A stretch of DNA of 64,000 bases from Acidobacteriota bacterium. Lineage in GTDB: Bacteria; Acidobacteriota; UBA890; WLXD01. The translations under genes and the position numbers were made by a program. The stretch is from contig WLXD01000003.1 in the NCBI GenBank assembly GCA_012103255.1, positions 391,984 to 455,983 on the forward strand. Reading direction: 5' to 3'. A model generated the notes under the pieces. That model was given only the letters and a program-made list of their open reading frames with translations, was not told where the DNA came from and searched no databases. Position 1 is the stretch's first letter, and every line of letters starts with the position of its first letter. This document shows positions 54,160-63,130 of this stretch, in pieces.

Positions 54160-54666
54160 TTGGCCTCACCGCCTCAGTCGGTACGCTCCCCCTTGCGGCT
54201 CCGCGCAATGCAGCGCGGGGACGTCGACGAGATCCTCGCTATCGAACGTGCGAGCTTCCCCGCGCCCTGGCCGCGATCGGCCTTCGATCTTGCTCTTGCC
54301 GCGCCGGAACTTCTCAGCCAAGTCGCGGAGTTCGAGCGCATCGTCGGCTATGTAGTCGGGTGTCCTGATGACAACCACCTGCTGATTGCCAACATCGCCG
54401 TTTGCCCTGACGCTCGCCGACAGGGACTCGGGCGCGTAATGCTGGAGGCAGCGATCGACCACGCGCAACGGATTCATCTCGAAGGATGCGAACTCGACGT
54501 GCGGGCCAGCAACCTCGGTGCGCGGCGGCTGTATCGCGAGTTCGGTTTCAAAGTCATCGGAGTCCGTCCTGGCTACTACCAGCACCCGGACGAGGACTCG
54601 GTGGCGATGAGACTCGCCTTTGCCGGGCCGAGATCAGCGCCGGATCAGGTCTCTACGCCGCAATAG
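54160..54666 (+). CDS. GNAT acetyltransferase, RimI-like
   Basis: 168 residues from a TTG four bases after the phosphatase stop. The GNAT acetyl-CoA site is Q-G-L-G-R-V-M-L-E, preceded by I-A-N-I-A-V-C-P-D-A-R-R, and the C-terminal N-L-G-A-R-R-L-Y-R-E-F-G-F and G-V-R-P-G-Y-Y match RimI, the N-terminal acetylase of ribosomal protein S18. The first residues resemble R-x-M-x-x-x-D-V-D-x-I-L-x-I-E-R-A-S-F-x-x-P-W as in RimI. Its 3' end overlaps the convergent M20 gene by 22 bases. Confidence 0.85.
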   Translation: MASPPQSVRSPLRLRAMQRGDVDEILAIERASFPAPWPRSAFDLALAAPELLSQVAEFERIVGYVVGCPDDNHLLIANIAVCPDARRQGLGRVMLEAAIDHAQRIHLEGCELDVRASNLGARRLYREFGFKVIGVRPGYYQHPDEDSVAMRLAFAGPRSAPDQVSTPQ

Positions 54667-55919
54667 CGCATCGCGGCGACCACGAGGGCCCGCGTACAGG
54701 CGGCGAGGTCCTCGAGCGAAACGTATTCGTCCGGGGCATGCGCCTGCCGCACATCGCCAGGGCCGAACATCACAGTGGGGATGCCGGCGATGTTGTTGAG
54801 AATCCGCATGTCGGCACCATATGTAACACCACAGACGGCAGGCGTAACGCCCGTCGCACAATCGGCGGCTCCGGCCAGGATCTTGACGATTGCCGACCCA
54901 GGGGCGATCTCGGCTGACTCGAACCGACCGCCAAACCAGATCACCACCGGGGAATGCTCGCGTAACCACTCGTCGCCCGCCGCGACGGTCGCCACAGCCG
55001 CCTCGAACTCTGCACGCACGCTCGCCAGGCTCTCCCCGGGCGCCACGCCACACCTGCCCTCCAACGTCACCGAGTCCGGCACGGTCGACGGCCAGTCGCC
55101 TCCTTGAATAGTTCCGACGGCGATCGGAAGCGGATTGGCCGTATCTCGATACAGCGGGTGTTCCAATCGCGCGTTGCGCTGCGCCTCCAGATCGCGAAGC
55201 GCTACGAGCAGAGGCACCGCCTTGTCGATTGCACTGACTCCCTCATCACGCACGCAACCGTGTGCCGCCAGTCCCCGTACCTCAATGCGAAAGCACAGAG
55301 CACCGCAGTGGGCGGCCGCGATTTGAAGCTGCGTGGGCTCGAGGACAATCGCGGCGTCTCCCGTATGGCCGCGACGAACGGTCGCCAACGTGCCCGTGCC
55401 GCCATCTTCCTCGCCGACGACACTCTGTATCGACAAGGTGCCCGCAAGGCGAACGTCGGCCAACCGGAGGGCTCGAACAGCCCCGACGGCACAGGTGAGT
55501 GCTCCCTTCATATCCACGGCACCGCGCCCGTACGCGCGTCCATCGCGGCGAGTAAGTTCCCACGGAGGAACCGTCCAATCGGCTTCAATTCCGGCGCCAA
55601 CCACATCAACGTGGCCGTTGAGGATCAGGCTCCTCCCCTCGCCGGTGCCCATGCTGCCGACCAATCCCAGAGCCTCCTTCCGATCGATCTCCTCGCTGTG
55701 GTTCGGATCGCGCCGAAGCTCGTCGAGGTCAATCTCCCACTCATCGAGATCGAGCTCGAGGCCACGCATTACCGCGCTCATGGTGTGCTGCGCCGCGGAC
55801 TCGAGACCATCATCAGAGCGGGCCGCCACGAGCCGATGCAAGAGTTCGAGCTGCCAGTCGAGATCAACCGCGCCGACCGCACGAGCCTCGATTTCGGACA
55901 GATCCTCGGGCTCGGTCAC
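54645..55919 (-). CDS. M20 family metallopeptidase (ArgE/DapE type)
   Basis: 424 residues. Di-zinc ligands: His in N-G-H-V-D-V-V, Asp in G-A-V-D-M-K-G-A, E-E in V-G-E-E-D-G-G, and C-terminal H-like region with Y-G-A-D-M. Family resemblance is to the acetylornithine deacetylase/succinyl-diaminopimelate desuccinylase group. The start overlaps the DDAH-like gene by four bases, so the two are coupled; a shared role in N-substituted arginine or acyl-amino-acid catabolism is inferred from that. Confidence 0.88.
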   Translation of the reverse strand: MTEPEDLSEIEARAVGAVDLDWQLELLHRLVAARSDDGLESAAQHTMSAVMRGLELDLDEWEIDLDELRRDPNHSEEIDRKEALGLVGSMGTGEGRSLILNGHVDVVGAGIEADWTVPPWELTRRDGRAYGRGAVDMKGALTCAVGAVRALRLADVRLAGTLSIQSVVGEEDGGTGTLATVRRGHTGDAAIVLEPTQLQIAAAHCGALCFRIEVRGLAAHGCVRDEGVSAIDKAVPLLVALRDLEAQRNARLEHPLYRDTANPLPIAVGTIQGGDWPSTVPDSVTLEGRCGVAPGESLASVRAEFEAAVATVAAGDEWLREHSPVVIWFGGRFESAEIAPGSAIVKILAGAADCATGVTPAVCGVTYGADMRILNNIAGIPTVMFGPGDVRQAHAPDEYVSLEDLAACTRALVVAAMRYCGVET

Positions 55920-56785
55920 GCGCGCAGCACTGGCCGGGTCAAGCAGGTCGCCCCGCCCTCTCCCTTGTGCGAGATCTCGGCGCCGCGATAATTCAACACC
56001 TCACAGCCGGCCGCCTCGAGTCGAGCCGCAGTTTCGGTGTTGTCTTCCAGTGCCACGCATCGACGAGGCGACAGTGCCAGCACATTGGGCCCCTGGCTCG
56101 CGAACTCGGATTCCGGCACCTCAACGACTTCGATTCCTCGCCCTTGCAGCAACTGCCAGAACGGCACGGGAAGCAGAGACGGGTACGCCACGGCGAGATC
56201 ATCGTCCAGCATGCTGATCAGCGACATGAGGTGCAGGCAGGCGGCGGAACCGGTGAACACCGGCAAGGGCACCGGCACGCATTCCACGCCGAGCGGCGCC
56301 AGCGCTTCGCGTAGCTGCTCGAGGGCGTGACTGTTCGTGCGGAACCCTTGACCGACCGCGAGCGTTCGCGAGTCCAGCCATAGGAGGTCGCCGCCCTCCG
56401 CAGTTGCCGCTCCGTGCAGTCGGTAATGAATCGGCACGCCGACGGCCTCGAGAGTTGCTGCAAGCGGCTCTTCCTCTCCGCGCCGCAGCTCCTTCCCCAT
56501 TTGCAGAACGATCGTTCCCGCGTCGCACACAAGCACGGGGTCGTGAACGTAGATCGAATCCGCGAGTCCAGGGAGAGGCCCCTCATGACGAATGACCTCC
56601 GCGCCGGACGCCTCGATCAGGTCCACCAGGTGAGCGTGCTCTGCCCGTGCCGCTTCGAGGTCGGGGCGGCCGTGGTAGTTCCACGCCACCAGATCCGCAT
56701 CGGCGAAGTCTGAGTTGGGTTCCCGTACGGCCACGCGCTGTAACGGCGCCACCATGCTCTGTGAACCGAAGCTACGATCGCTCAA
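55916..56785 (-). CDS. DDAH/arginine-deiminase-like guanidino-hydrolase
   Basis: 289 residues. The beta/alpha-propeller guanidine-modifying family is recognised by D-S-I-Y-V-H-D-P (substrate Asp), E-G-G-D-L-L-W-L, the His in S-A-A-C-L-H-L-M-S and the C-terminal nucleophile C in G-E-G-G-A-T-C-L-T-R. Relatives hydrolyse dimethylarginine to citrulline and dimethylamine, or act as arginine deiminase-like or amidinotransferase enzymes. It is first in a two-gene unit with the M20 peptidase. Confidence 0.85.
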   Translation of the reverse strand: MSDRSFGSQSMVAPLQRVAVREPNSDFADADLVAWNYHGRPDLEAARAEHAHLVDLIEASGAEVIRHEGPLPGLADSIYVHDPVLVCDAGTIVLQMGKELRRGEEEPLAATLEAVGVPIHYRLHGAATAEGGDLLWLDSRTLAVGQGFRTNSHALEQLREALAPLGVECVPVPLPVFTGSAACLHLMSLISMLDDDLAVAYPSLLPVPFWQLLQGRGIEVVEVPESEFASQGPNVLALSPRRCVALEDNTETAARLEAAGCEVLNYRGAEISHKGEGGATCLTRPVLRA

Positions 56786-56963
56786 GTCAACTCCTTCGCC
56801 ACCACGGGCCTTTCCTGACGGGGCTCGACCGGCCCTAGCCTAGCCGACTCAAGACACGGTGGTCAGTCGGGTCCGAGACGGGACAAAAGGGGCAGCGCCT
56901 CCGCGCGACAGCGCTGCGCTGCTGCTAGCGTCGAACGAACCGTTTTCACCCCCCGGAGTCGAG

Positions 56964-57830
56964 ATGTCGCTGGTCCGTTCCCGCCGCCTATGGGCGGTTG
57001 TCGCATGCTGCGTGGTTTGCCTTTGCGCGCCGTCCAGCGCACCGGCCAAGCAGCCCATCACTCGTGCCCTTTGGGTCTGGGGCGAGGCCAGCCCAGCGAC
57101 CGCCACGTGGGCCGCGCGCGAGGATTTCGACACGCTCCTGCTAGAGATCCCGGGCGTCCGAATCGGAGCCACGAGTACCGCAAAGGTCATCCGTGCCGCT
57201 CGCGCCGGATCGATGAAGGTCTGGGCCCTGTCGGGCCATCCTGATTGGGCTCGCGGCACCGCGGCGGTCCGCAAGTGGACTCGGCGGGTGCGTAGAACGA
57301 AGGGACTCTCTGGGATCGTTCTCGACATCGAGCCCTACCTCCTCGATCAGTGGGACACCGCGCGGCGCCGGACAATCGAGAACTACCTCCGCTCGCTACG
57401 CGCCGCCAAACGGGCCGCAGGCCCGCTGCCCGTGATGGCGGCCGTGCCGTTCTGGTTCGACCATGACACCTATCGAGATCGAGACGGCACGCTCGCCGAG
57501 AAGATCGCCGGGATCGTCGACGAGGTCGCGGTGATGGCGTATCGCGATCGCGCGCTAGGTTCCGACAGCATTGTGACGCTGTCCCGTGGCGAAGTGGACA
57601 TCAGCAGCCGGTTGGGCAAGGCGGCTTTGATCACGGTCCAGACGGCGCCCGACAGTCTGGACAAACTCACGTTCCACGAAGAGGGCGTCGCCGAATTGCA
57701 AAAGGCACTCGACGCCACGATCGCCGCGTTCGAGTCTCAGCCCGGATTCCGCGGCATCGCAGTGCATCATTACAGCGCCTATCGCCGCTTTCTCGACAAC
57801 CGATCCGCGCACCCCTGGCCGAATTCCTGA
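56964..57830 (+). CDS. Secreted TIM-barrel-like protein of unknown function
   Basis: 288 residues from the ATG at 56964; a longer frame to 56859 adds an unlikely leader. Signal peptide to about residue 28 (S-A-P-A-K). The remainder has alternating strands and helices with barrel-like motifs: A-L-W-V-W-G, L-L-L-E-I-P-G, V-W-A-L-S-G-H-P-D-W, G-I-V-L-D-I-E-P-Y and A-V-P-F-W-F-D. D-x-E at the end of a strand is a typical acid pair of glycosidase barrels, but I cannot name the family. Confidence 0.65.
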   Translation: MSLVRSRRLWAVVACCVVCLCAPSSAPAKQPITRALWVWGEASPATATWAAREDFDTLLLEIPGVRIGATSTAKVIRAARAGSMKVWALSGHPDWARGTAAVRKWTRRVRRTKGLSGIVLDIEPYLLDQWDTARRRTIENYLRSLRAAKRAAGPLPVMAAVPFWFDHDTYRDRDGTLAEKIAGIVDEVAVMAYRDRALGSDSIVTLSRGEVDISSRLGKAALITVQTAPDSLDKLTFHEEGVAELQKALDATIAAFESQPGFRGIAVHHYSAYRRFLDNRSAHPWPNS

Positions 57831-57898
57831 GCCGATTGTCGGCCACTTGCCGCGTTTCTGGGTAAGGCACACAACCCCCTGGAACACGAGAGCAACGC

Positions 57899-58885
57899 AT
57901 GCGACATCGCTTCAGCTCCTCACTCCTCACGCTCGGCACTCTGTCGATCACCGCAATTGCCTTGCTGGCTAACTCGGCGGGCGCGCAGTCCCGCCAGATC
58001 CGCACCGCAGAACAGGTAGCGGCGGATGCAGCCGCCTTCCGAGCAGGACTGCACGCGGACACGCCGTTCGTGTCGGCAGACGGCACCATCGTGTTCGGCC
58101 ATCGGTGCGCCACGCACGATCTCACGGAGGCCGAACGTGCCGCCTCCGACGCCAAGACGGCCGCGGTGGAAGCCAGCATGGTGTTGCCCAGCGCCGAGGA
58201 ACTTCTGGCTGATCCCCGTCTCGCCAAGAAGAACGTCGTCAACGTGGTATTCCACGTGATCCACTCCGGCAATCAGGGCAACGTCTCGACCAGCGCGATC
58301 AAGGACCAACTCCGCGTACTCAACAAGGCGTTCCGCAGGCACGGCTTCCGATTCAAGATCGCCGAGATCACCCGTACCAATAATTCCAACTGGTACAACG
58401 GCTGTGCCAAGCCGGCGACCGAGCGTGCGATGACCAAGGCGCTGTCGGTTGATGCTCGCCGCACCATGAACATCTATCTGTGCAATCCGAAGGACGGTTC
58501 GCTCGGCTGGGCATATCTCCCGGGTAGCGCGGTCACCGGAACCACGCGCGACGGCGTGTTTCTTCTCTACTCGACCCTGCCGGGTGGAAGCGCCAGCCCC
58601 TACAACCTGGGCGACACCGGCACCCATGAGGTCGGGCACTACCTTGGTCTCGACCACACGTTCGCCGGCGGCTGCGGTGGCAACGGCGACCGCGTTGCGG
58701 ACACAGCTCCCGAGAAATCGCCGGCGTATGGATGCCCAGCCGGGCGGGACACGTGCAGCGGCGGAGGCCCGGACCCCATCACAAACTTCATGGACTATAC
58801 GGACGACGACTGCATGGAAGCTTTCACGGACGGTCAGCGCGCCCACATGAAGAAAGAGGTCGCGGCACACCGCTCCGAGATCTGA
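57899..58885 (+). CDS. Secreted M43 (pappalysin-type) zinc metalloprotease A
   Basis: 328 residues. Signal peptide to G-A-Q-S. A prodomain carries G-H-R-C-A-T-H-D-L-T; its Cys may act as a zinc-blocking switch. The catalytic zinc motif is H243-E-V-G-H-Y-L-G-L-D-H and the Met-turn is near F-M-D-Y-T-D-D-D-C-M. Several Cys in the catalytic part suggest disulfides. Secreted protease. The next gene is a paralogue of equal length. Confidence 0.92.
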   Translation: MRHRFSSSLLTLGTLSITAIALLANSAGAQSRQIRTAEQVAADAAAFRAGLHADTPFVSADGTIVFGHRCATHDLTEAERAASDAKTAAVEASMVLPSAEELLADPRLAKKNVVNVVFHVIHSGNQGNVSTSAIKDQLRVLNKAFRRHGFRFKIAEITRTNNSNWYNGCAKPATERAMTKALSVDARRTMNIYLCNPKDGSLGWAYLPGSAVTGTTRDGVFLLYSTLPGGSASPYNLGDTGTHEVGHYLGLDHTFAGGCGGNGDRVADTAPEKSPAYGCPAGRDTCSGGGPDPITNFMDYTDDDCMEAFTDGQRAHMKKEVAAHRSEI

Positions 58886-58914
58886 TCTCGCGCGCGTAAT
58901 TCGAGTCGCCAACA

Positions 58915-58948
58915 CTGAGCCCGGATCGTCGACACGGTCCGGGCTCAG
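58915..58948. terminator. Strong hairpin between the two metalloprotease genes
   Basis: CTGAGCCCGGA (58915-58925) is perfectly complementary to TCCGGGCTCAG (58938-58948), a 12-base loop between. There is no T-run, so it may attenuate transcription or protect the upstream mRNA rather than terminate strongly. Confidence 0.6.
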
Positions 58949-58998
58949 CCGTTACGATGGAATCTCCGACCGACGCACCCTGTCATCCTGCGAGCGAC

Positions 58999-59985
58999 AT
59001 GAATTTCACGCGCACTCGCCTGAGTCTCAGCATCGCCGCCGCCACGACCGCAGTGGTTGCAGCGGCGTCGGCTAACGCCCAGTTCCCCGGCATACGAAGC
59101 CTGGAGGAATTCGCCCGGGACGCAGAAGCACATCGCAGGAACGTGCCACGCGACTCGCCGTTTGTCGGTCCCGACGGTTCGATCATTCTAGGCGCCCGTT
59201 GCGCAACACACGATCTGACGCTGGCCGAACACAACGCCGCGAATGCTCGTGTAAGCCACTTCGAAGATGCGGACCCTGAGGCAGCAAGAGCTCTCTCGGC
59301 ATCCACGGCCTCTGGCAGGAGCGCCAAGAAGAACCGCGTGAAGGTCTACTTCCACGTGATCCACGACGGCGTGAACGGCAATCTGTCCCAGGCCGACATC
59401 GACGAACAGATGAAGGTCCTGAACCGGGCGTTCCGTAGGCACGGCTTCAGCTTCAAGCTCAAGAAAGTGACTCGCACCGAGAAACCGAGCTGGTTCAACA
59501 AGTGCGCGGCAGGCGCCACGGCGAAGAAATTCACCAAGAAGCTCGCGGTCGACCCGTTGTCGAGCCTCAACATCTACTCATGCAACCCTTCGGGCGGATT
59601 GCTCGGCTGGGCAACTCTTCCCGGCTCGCCGATCGCACAGACGAACCGCGACGGTGTGTACTTGCTGTACTCCACCCTGCCCGGCGGCACCGCGGTGCCC
59701 TATCACCTGGGTGACACCGCGACCCACGAAGTCGGCCACTACCTCGGGCTGCTGCACACGTTCCAGGGTGGCTGCGGGACGAACGGCGACTTCGTCGACG
59801 ACACGCCTCCACAGGCCTCGCCCAGTTCCGGTTGCCCAACCGGCCGCGATTCGTGCGCCTCCGATGGACTCGACCCGATCGACAACTTCATGGACTACAG
59901 CGACGACGCCTGCATGACGAAGTTCACCAAGGGTCAGCGCCTCCGGATGAAGAGCCAGGTGGCAGCCAACCGCGCCGAGATCTGA
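58999..59985 (+). CDS. Secreted M43 (pappalysin-type) zinc metalloprotease B
   Basis: 328 residues from the ATG at 58999; an in-frame ATG at 58957 lies beyond the hairpin and is unlikely. Same architecture as protease A: signal peptide (A-N-A-Q-F), prodomain with G-A-R-C-A-T-H-D-L-T, zinc motif H243-E-V-G-H-Y-L-G-L-L-H at the identical residue number and F-M-D-Y-S-D-D-A-C-M. Prodomain linker and surface charges differ (more Lys), so substrate preference may have diverged. It is a tandem duplicate, old enough to have diverged outside the core. Confidence 0.92.
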   Translation: MNFTRTRLSLSIAAATTAVVAAASANAQFPGIRSLEEFARDAEAHRRNVPRDSPFVGPDGSIILGARCATHDLTLAEHNAANARVSHFEDADPEAARALSASTASGRSAKKNRVKVYFHVIHDGVNGNLSQADIDEQMKVLNRAFRRHGFSFKLKKVTRTEKPSWFNKCAAGATAKKFTKKLAVDPLSSLNIYSCNPSGGLLGWATLPGSPIAQTNRDGVYLLYSTLPGGTAVPYHLGDTATHEVGHYLGLLHTFQGGCGTNGDFVDDTPPQASPSSGCPTGRDSCASDGLDPIDNFMDYSDDACMTKFTKGQRLRMKSQVAANRAEI

Positions 59986-59997
59986 GCCGGCCGCACG

Positions 59998-60276
59998 GTG
60001 GACATCGAAGATTCGATTGATCTGCCCATCGATGGGGTCCTGGATCTCCATACTTTCCGGCCGTCCGACGCCGCTGAACTGGTGCAGGACTACCTCGACG
60101 AGTGCCGGCGCGCTGAGGTGCTCGACGTCCGGATCATCCACGGCAAAGGGGTCGGCACCCTGAGGCGCATCGTCCACGCGGCCCTGGAAAAGCGTGACGA
60201 CGTGGCCGAGTACGGCCTCGCGGGAGACGGTTCCAGCTGGGGCGCGACGCTGGTCAGACTCCTCCCGCCCGACTAA
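59998..60276 (+). CDS. Small Smr-domain protein
   Basis: 92 residues from a GTG 12 bases after the protease stop. The Smr domain is complete: L-D-L-H-T-F-R-P-S-D-A and I-I-H-G-K-G-V-G-T-L-R-R-I-V-H. Smr domains nick or bind nucleic acid in MutS2 and stand-alone forms. The final G-A-T-L-V-R-L-L fits the domain end. No MutS part is attached. Confidence 0.88.
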   Translation: MDIEDSIDLPIDGVLDLHTFRPSDAAELVQDYLDECRRAEVLDVRIIHGKGVGTLRRIVHAALEKRDDVAEYGLAGDGSSWGATLVRLLPPD

Positions 60277-60328
60277 GATCCGCCGATCGGTCGGGCGCCG
60301 CCCGCGACCGCAATCCCCGGAGAACGCG

Positions 60329-61363
60329 ATGCTGTCCTTGCTGCCTGTTCGATCCGCCCGTTTCACACGACGTGCCGGCGCGCTCGTCATCGCGTTGTCA
60401 CTGCTGTCGAGCATTGCGGCATGCGCAACCGAGGAAGCGCCCGCGCCGGTCGAAGAGCCCAGCAGCGACACCGCGACCGTTGACGAAGGGGTGGTCGAGG
60501 CAACCTCGCTGCTTGGCGAGCCTCTGCGGCGACCTGCCCTCCCGGACGAAACACGCGCGCGCCTCGAGGCCAACCTGGCGACGGCCGAGGACGAACTCGC
60601 GGCGAGTCCTGATAGTGAGGACGCCATCATCTGGGTCGGTCGACGACTCGCTTACCTCAGCCGATACGCCGAGGCGATCGACGTATTCAGCCAGGGTATC
60701 GAGCAGTTTCCCGACTCGTACCGCCTCCGGCGACACCGAGGGCATCGCTACATCTCGACACGCCAACTGGACCTGGCGATCGCCGACCTGGACGCGGCGG
60801 CTGCCCTGGCCGCGGATCACGAAGACCAGACTGAGCCCGACGGCGCGCCCAACGCACTGGGGATCCCGCTGGGTACCGACAAGTTCAACATCTGGTATCA
60901 CCTCGCTCTGGCGCACTACCTCAATGGCGACTTCGAGTCGGCCCTCGATGCCTACGAGGAATGTCTCGCCGTGTCGGTGAACCCCGATCTGCTCGTGGCG
61001 ACCACCGACTGGATGGTCATGACGCTGCGGCGCATGGGCCGCGTCGACGAGACTGCGGTGCTACTCGAACCGATCACCGCGGACATGGAGATCATCGAGA
61101 ACGACTCCTACCACCGTCGCCTGCTGATGTACAAAGGCGAACTGCAGCCGGAAGAGTTGCTCGATCTGCGCGCCGTCGAAGACCCGGACCAGGCCGTTCA
61201 GATCGCGACGCAGGGCTACGGCGTTGGGAACTGGTACCTGACGAGCGGCGACGAGGCCCAGGCAATCGAAGTCTACGAACGCATCCTGGGCGGCACCTCG
61301 TGGGCGGCATTCGGCTACATCGCCGCCGAAGCCGACCTCGCGCGACTGCGAGGTACCGAATGA
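60329..61363 (+). CDS. TPR lipoprotein
   Basis: 344 residues from the ATG at 60329 with CGGAGAAC upstream; earlier in-frame starts overlap the Smr gene. Lipoprotein signal with Cys32 after S-I-A-A. TPR-like helices follow: A-I-I-W-V-G-R-R-L-A-Y-L-S-R-Y-A-E-A, S-Y-R-L-R-R-H-R-G-H-R, N-I-W-Y-H-L-A-L-A-H-Y-L-N-G-D and W-Y-L-T-S-G-D-E-A-Q-A. It probably scaffolds an envelope complex. Start of the esterase gene overlaps its stop (ATGA), implying joint action. Confidence 0.85.
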   Translation: MLSLLPVRSARFTRRAGALVIALSLLSSIAACATEEAPAPVEEPSSDTATVDEGVVEATSLLGEPLRRPALPDETRARLEANLATAEDELAASPDSEDAIIWVGRRLAYLSRYAEAIDVFSQGIEQFPDSYRLRRHRGHRYISTRQLDLAIADLDAAAALAADHEDQTEPDGAPNALGIPLGTDKFNIWYHLALAHYLNGDFESALDAYEECLAVSVNPDLLVATTDWMVMTLRRMGRVDETAVLLEPITADMEIIENDSYHRRLLMYKGELQPEELLDLRAVEDPDQAVQIATQGYGVGNWYLTSGDEAQAIEVYERILGGTSWAAFGYIAAEADLARLRGTE

Positions 61364-63123
61364 AGAAGTGGCCGATTCCTGCCGGAGCGGCGCTCGCAGC
61401 GGTCGCCGGCCTGACGACACTGGCCGGCGCGCAGCAAGAGGAGACCACATTTCACGTCACTCTGAGTCAGGATGCCGCCGCCGGCATCGCTGAGCTCGGC
61501 CTGGGCGTTCCGGTCGATGGTCGTCTCTTCGTGATCATCAGCCGCGACGACGTCGACGGTGAGCCGCGGCAGCAAGTGGGCGTCACGGGCGTACCGCTCT
61601 GGGGCAAAGATGTGGAAGGGCTCACGGCAGGCGCGGCCGTCGTGCTCGACACGGTGGGCGCGGAAGCGGCCGGAGAGACCTCCAACGGGGGGGTGATCGG
61701 CTACCCGCTGCATTCCTTCGATCAGGTTCCGCCAGGCGAGTACTGGGTACAGCCCTTCCTCAACGTCTACACGACGTTCGAACGGGCGGACGGACAGGTG
61801 GTGCAGATGCACCTGAACTCCGGCGCCGGCCAAAGCGCGTTCCGCGCGCCGGGGAATGCTTATGGCGCGCCCCAACGCGTCGAACTCGGTCCGAACTCCG
61901 GCCAGATCCAGCTCGTCATCGATACCGTGATTCCGCCCATCGAGCCACTGGCTCCAGGCGAGGTGCTGCAGCAGGGCAATCCCCGCGACGATGGGCTTGC
62001 CCGCTTCGTGAAGATTCGCAGCGATGTGCTGTCAGAATTCTGGGGCCGCGACATGTACATCGGCGCCAACGTTCTTGTGCCCGCTGGGTACGACGAGAGC
62101 ACCGAGAGCTATCCAACGCTGTACCTACAGGGTCACTTCCCTGGCCGCGGGGCCCCCTTGGGCTACGGCGGAGAAAATCCTCGACCGCGTGCGCGTGAAC
62201 TCACGGACTTCTGGCACTCGGACGAAGCGCCTCGGATGTTCGCGGTGACAATCCGCGATGCCAATCCCTACTACGACACCGCGTATTCGGTGGATTCAGC
62301 GAACGTCGGCCCCTATGGCACCGCCATCACCGAGGAGTTGATTCCCCATCTCGAACGCGAATTCCGGATGATCGCGGAGCCATGGGCACGCATCACCGCC
62401 GGAGGCTCTACCGGCGGCTGGGAAGCACTCGCGATGCAGATCTTCTACCCGAAGCTCTTCGGCGGCGCGTGGGGCTGGTGTCCCGATCCGGTGGACTTCA
62501 ACTACTACCAGATCGTCGGCATCTATGAGGATGACAACGCCTACTACACGGGCAGCGAGTGGCACCGCATCGAGCGCCCCAACGCACGACGTCCAGACGG
62601 CAACATCGTCTCGACCGTCCGCCAGGAAAACCACATGGAGCTCGCCCGTGGCCCGGGCAGTCGATCGGGCGGCCAGTGGGCGATCTGGGAGGCGGTGTTC
62701 GGCCCGGTTGGTGAAGACGGGCTGCCCGACCCCATCTGGGATCCCGTCACCGGCGAGATCAACCGCGACACCGCCGAATACTGGCGCGAGAACTTCGACC
62801 TGCATCGCTACTTGCGCCGCAACTGGGCCACGGTTGGCGATGACCTGCGAGGTAAAATCCATGTCGCCACTGGCGACATGGACACGTACTACCTGGAGCA
62901 GGCAGTAATCCTGCTGCAGGAGTATCTCGATGGCGTCGACAACCCGCCCGCGGAAGCTTCGTTCGAGTACGGCTGGAAGAAGCCGCATTGCTGGATCGGC
63001 GCCAGCCCGACAGGGTCCGGGGAAGACATCACGTATGCTGAGTTCCTTGATGTCGTGGCCGAACATGTTTCGAGCCGCGCCCCGGCCGCTGCGAATCTGG
63101 ACTGGCTCCCCGCACAGGACTGA
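61360..63123 (+). CDS. Secreted alpha/beta-hydrolase (esterase family)
   Basis: 587 residues from the ATG coupled to the TPR gene. Signal peptide to A-G-A-Q. An N-terminal beta domain (to about 200) precedes an esterase-D-like alpha/beta-hydrolase: Y-P-T-L-Y-L-Q-G-H-F, nucleophile S350 in G-G-S-T-G-G, and a late His in K-K-P-H-C-W. Acid Asp probably in T-G-D-M-D. It should hydrolyse an ester of a polymer or xenobiotic outside the cytoplasm. Only seven bases separate it from the kinase gene. Confidence 0.85.
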   Translation: MKKWPIPAGAALAAVAGLTTLAGAQQEETTFHVTLSQDAAAGIAELGLGVPVDGRLFVIISRDDVDGEPRQQVGVTGVPLWGKDVEGLTAGAAVVLDTVGAEAAGETSNGGVIGYPLHSFDQVPPGEYWVQPFLNVYTTFERADGQVVQMHLNSGAGQSAFRAPGNAYGAPQRVELGPNSGQIQLVIDTVIPPIEPLAPGEVLQQGNPRDDGLARFVKIRSDVLSEFWGRDMYIGANVLVPAGYDESTESYPTLYLQGHFPGRGAPLGYGGENPRPRARELTDFWHSDEAPRMFAVTIRDANPYYDTAYSVDSANVGPYGTAITEELIPHLEREFRMIAEPWARITAGGSTGGWEALAMQIFYPKLFGGAWGWCPDPVDFNYYQIVGIYEDDNAYYTGSEWHRIERPNARRPDGNIVSTVRQENHMELARGPGSRSGGQWAIWEAVFGPVGEDGLPDPIWDPVTGEINRDTAEYWRENFDLHRYLRRNWATVGDDLRGKIHVATGDMDTYYLEQAVILLQEYLDGVDNPPAEASFEYGWKKPHCWIGASPTGSGEDITYAEFLDVVAEHVSSRAPAAANLDWLPAQD

Positions 63124-63130
63124 TACACGG

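Noticed and set aside
60283-60310. GC-rich inverted repeat between the Smr and TPR genes
   Set aside because: The stem has a bulge and no T-run; a chance pairing is likely in this base composition.
60961-61359. N-terminal extension of the esterase frame
   Set aside because: It overlaps the TPR lipoprotein in another frame; a signal peptide begins exactly at the coupled ATG at 61360.
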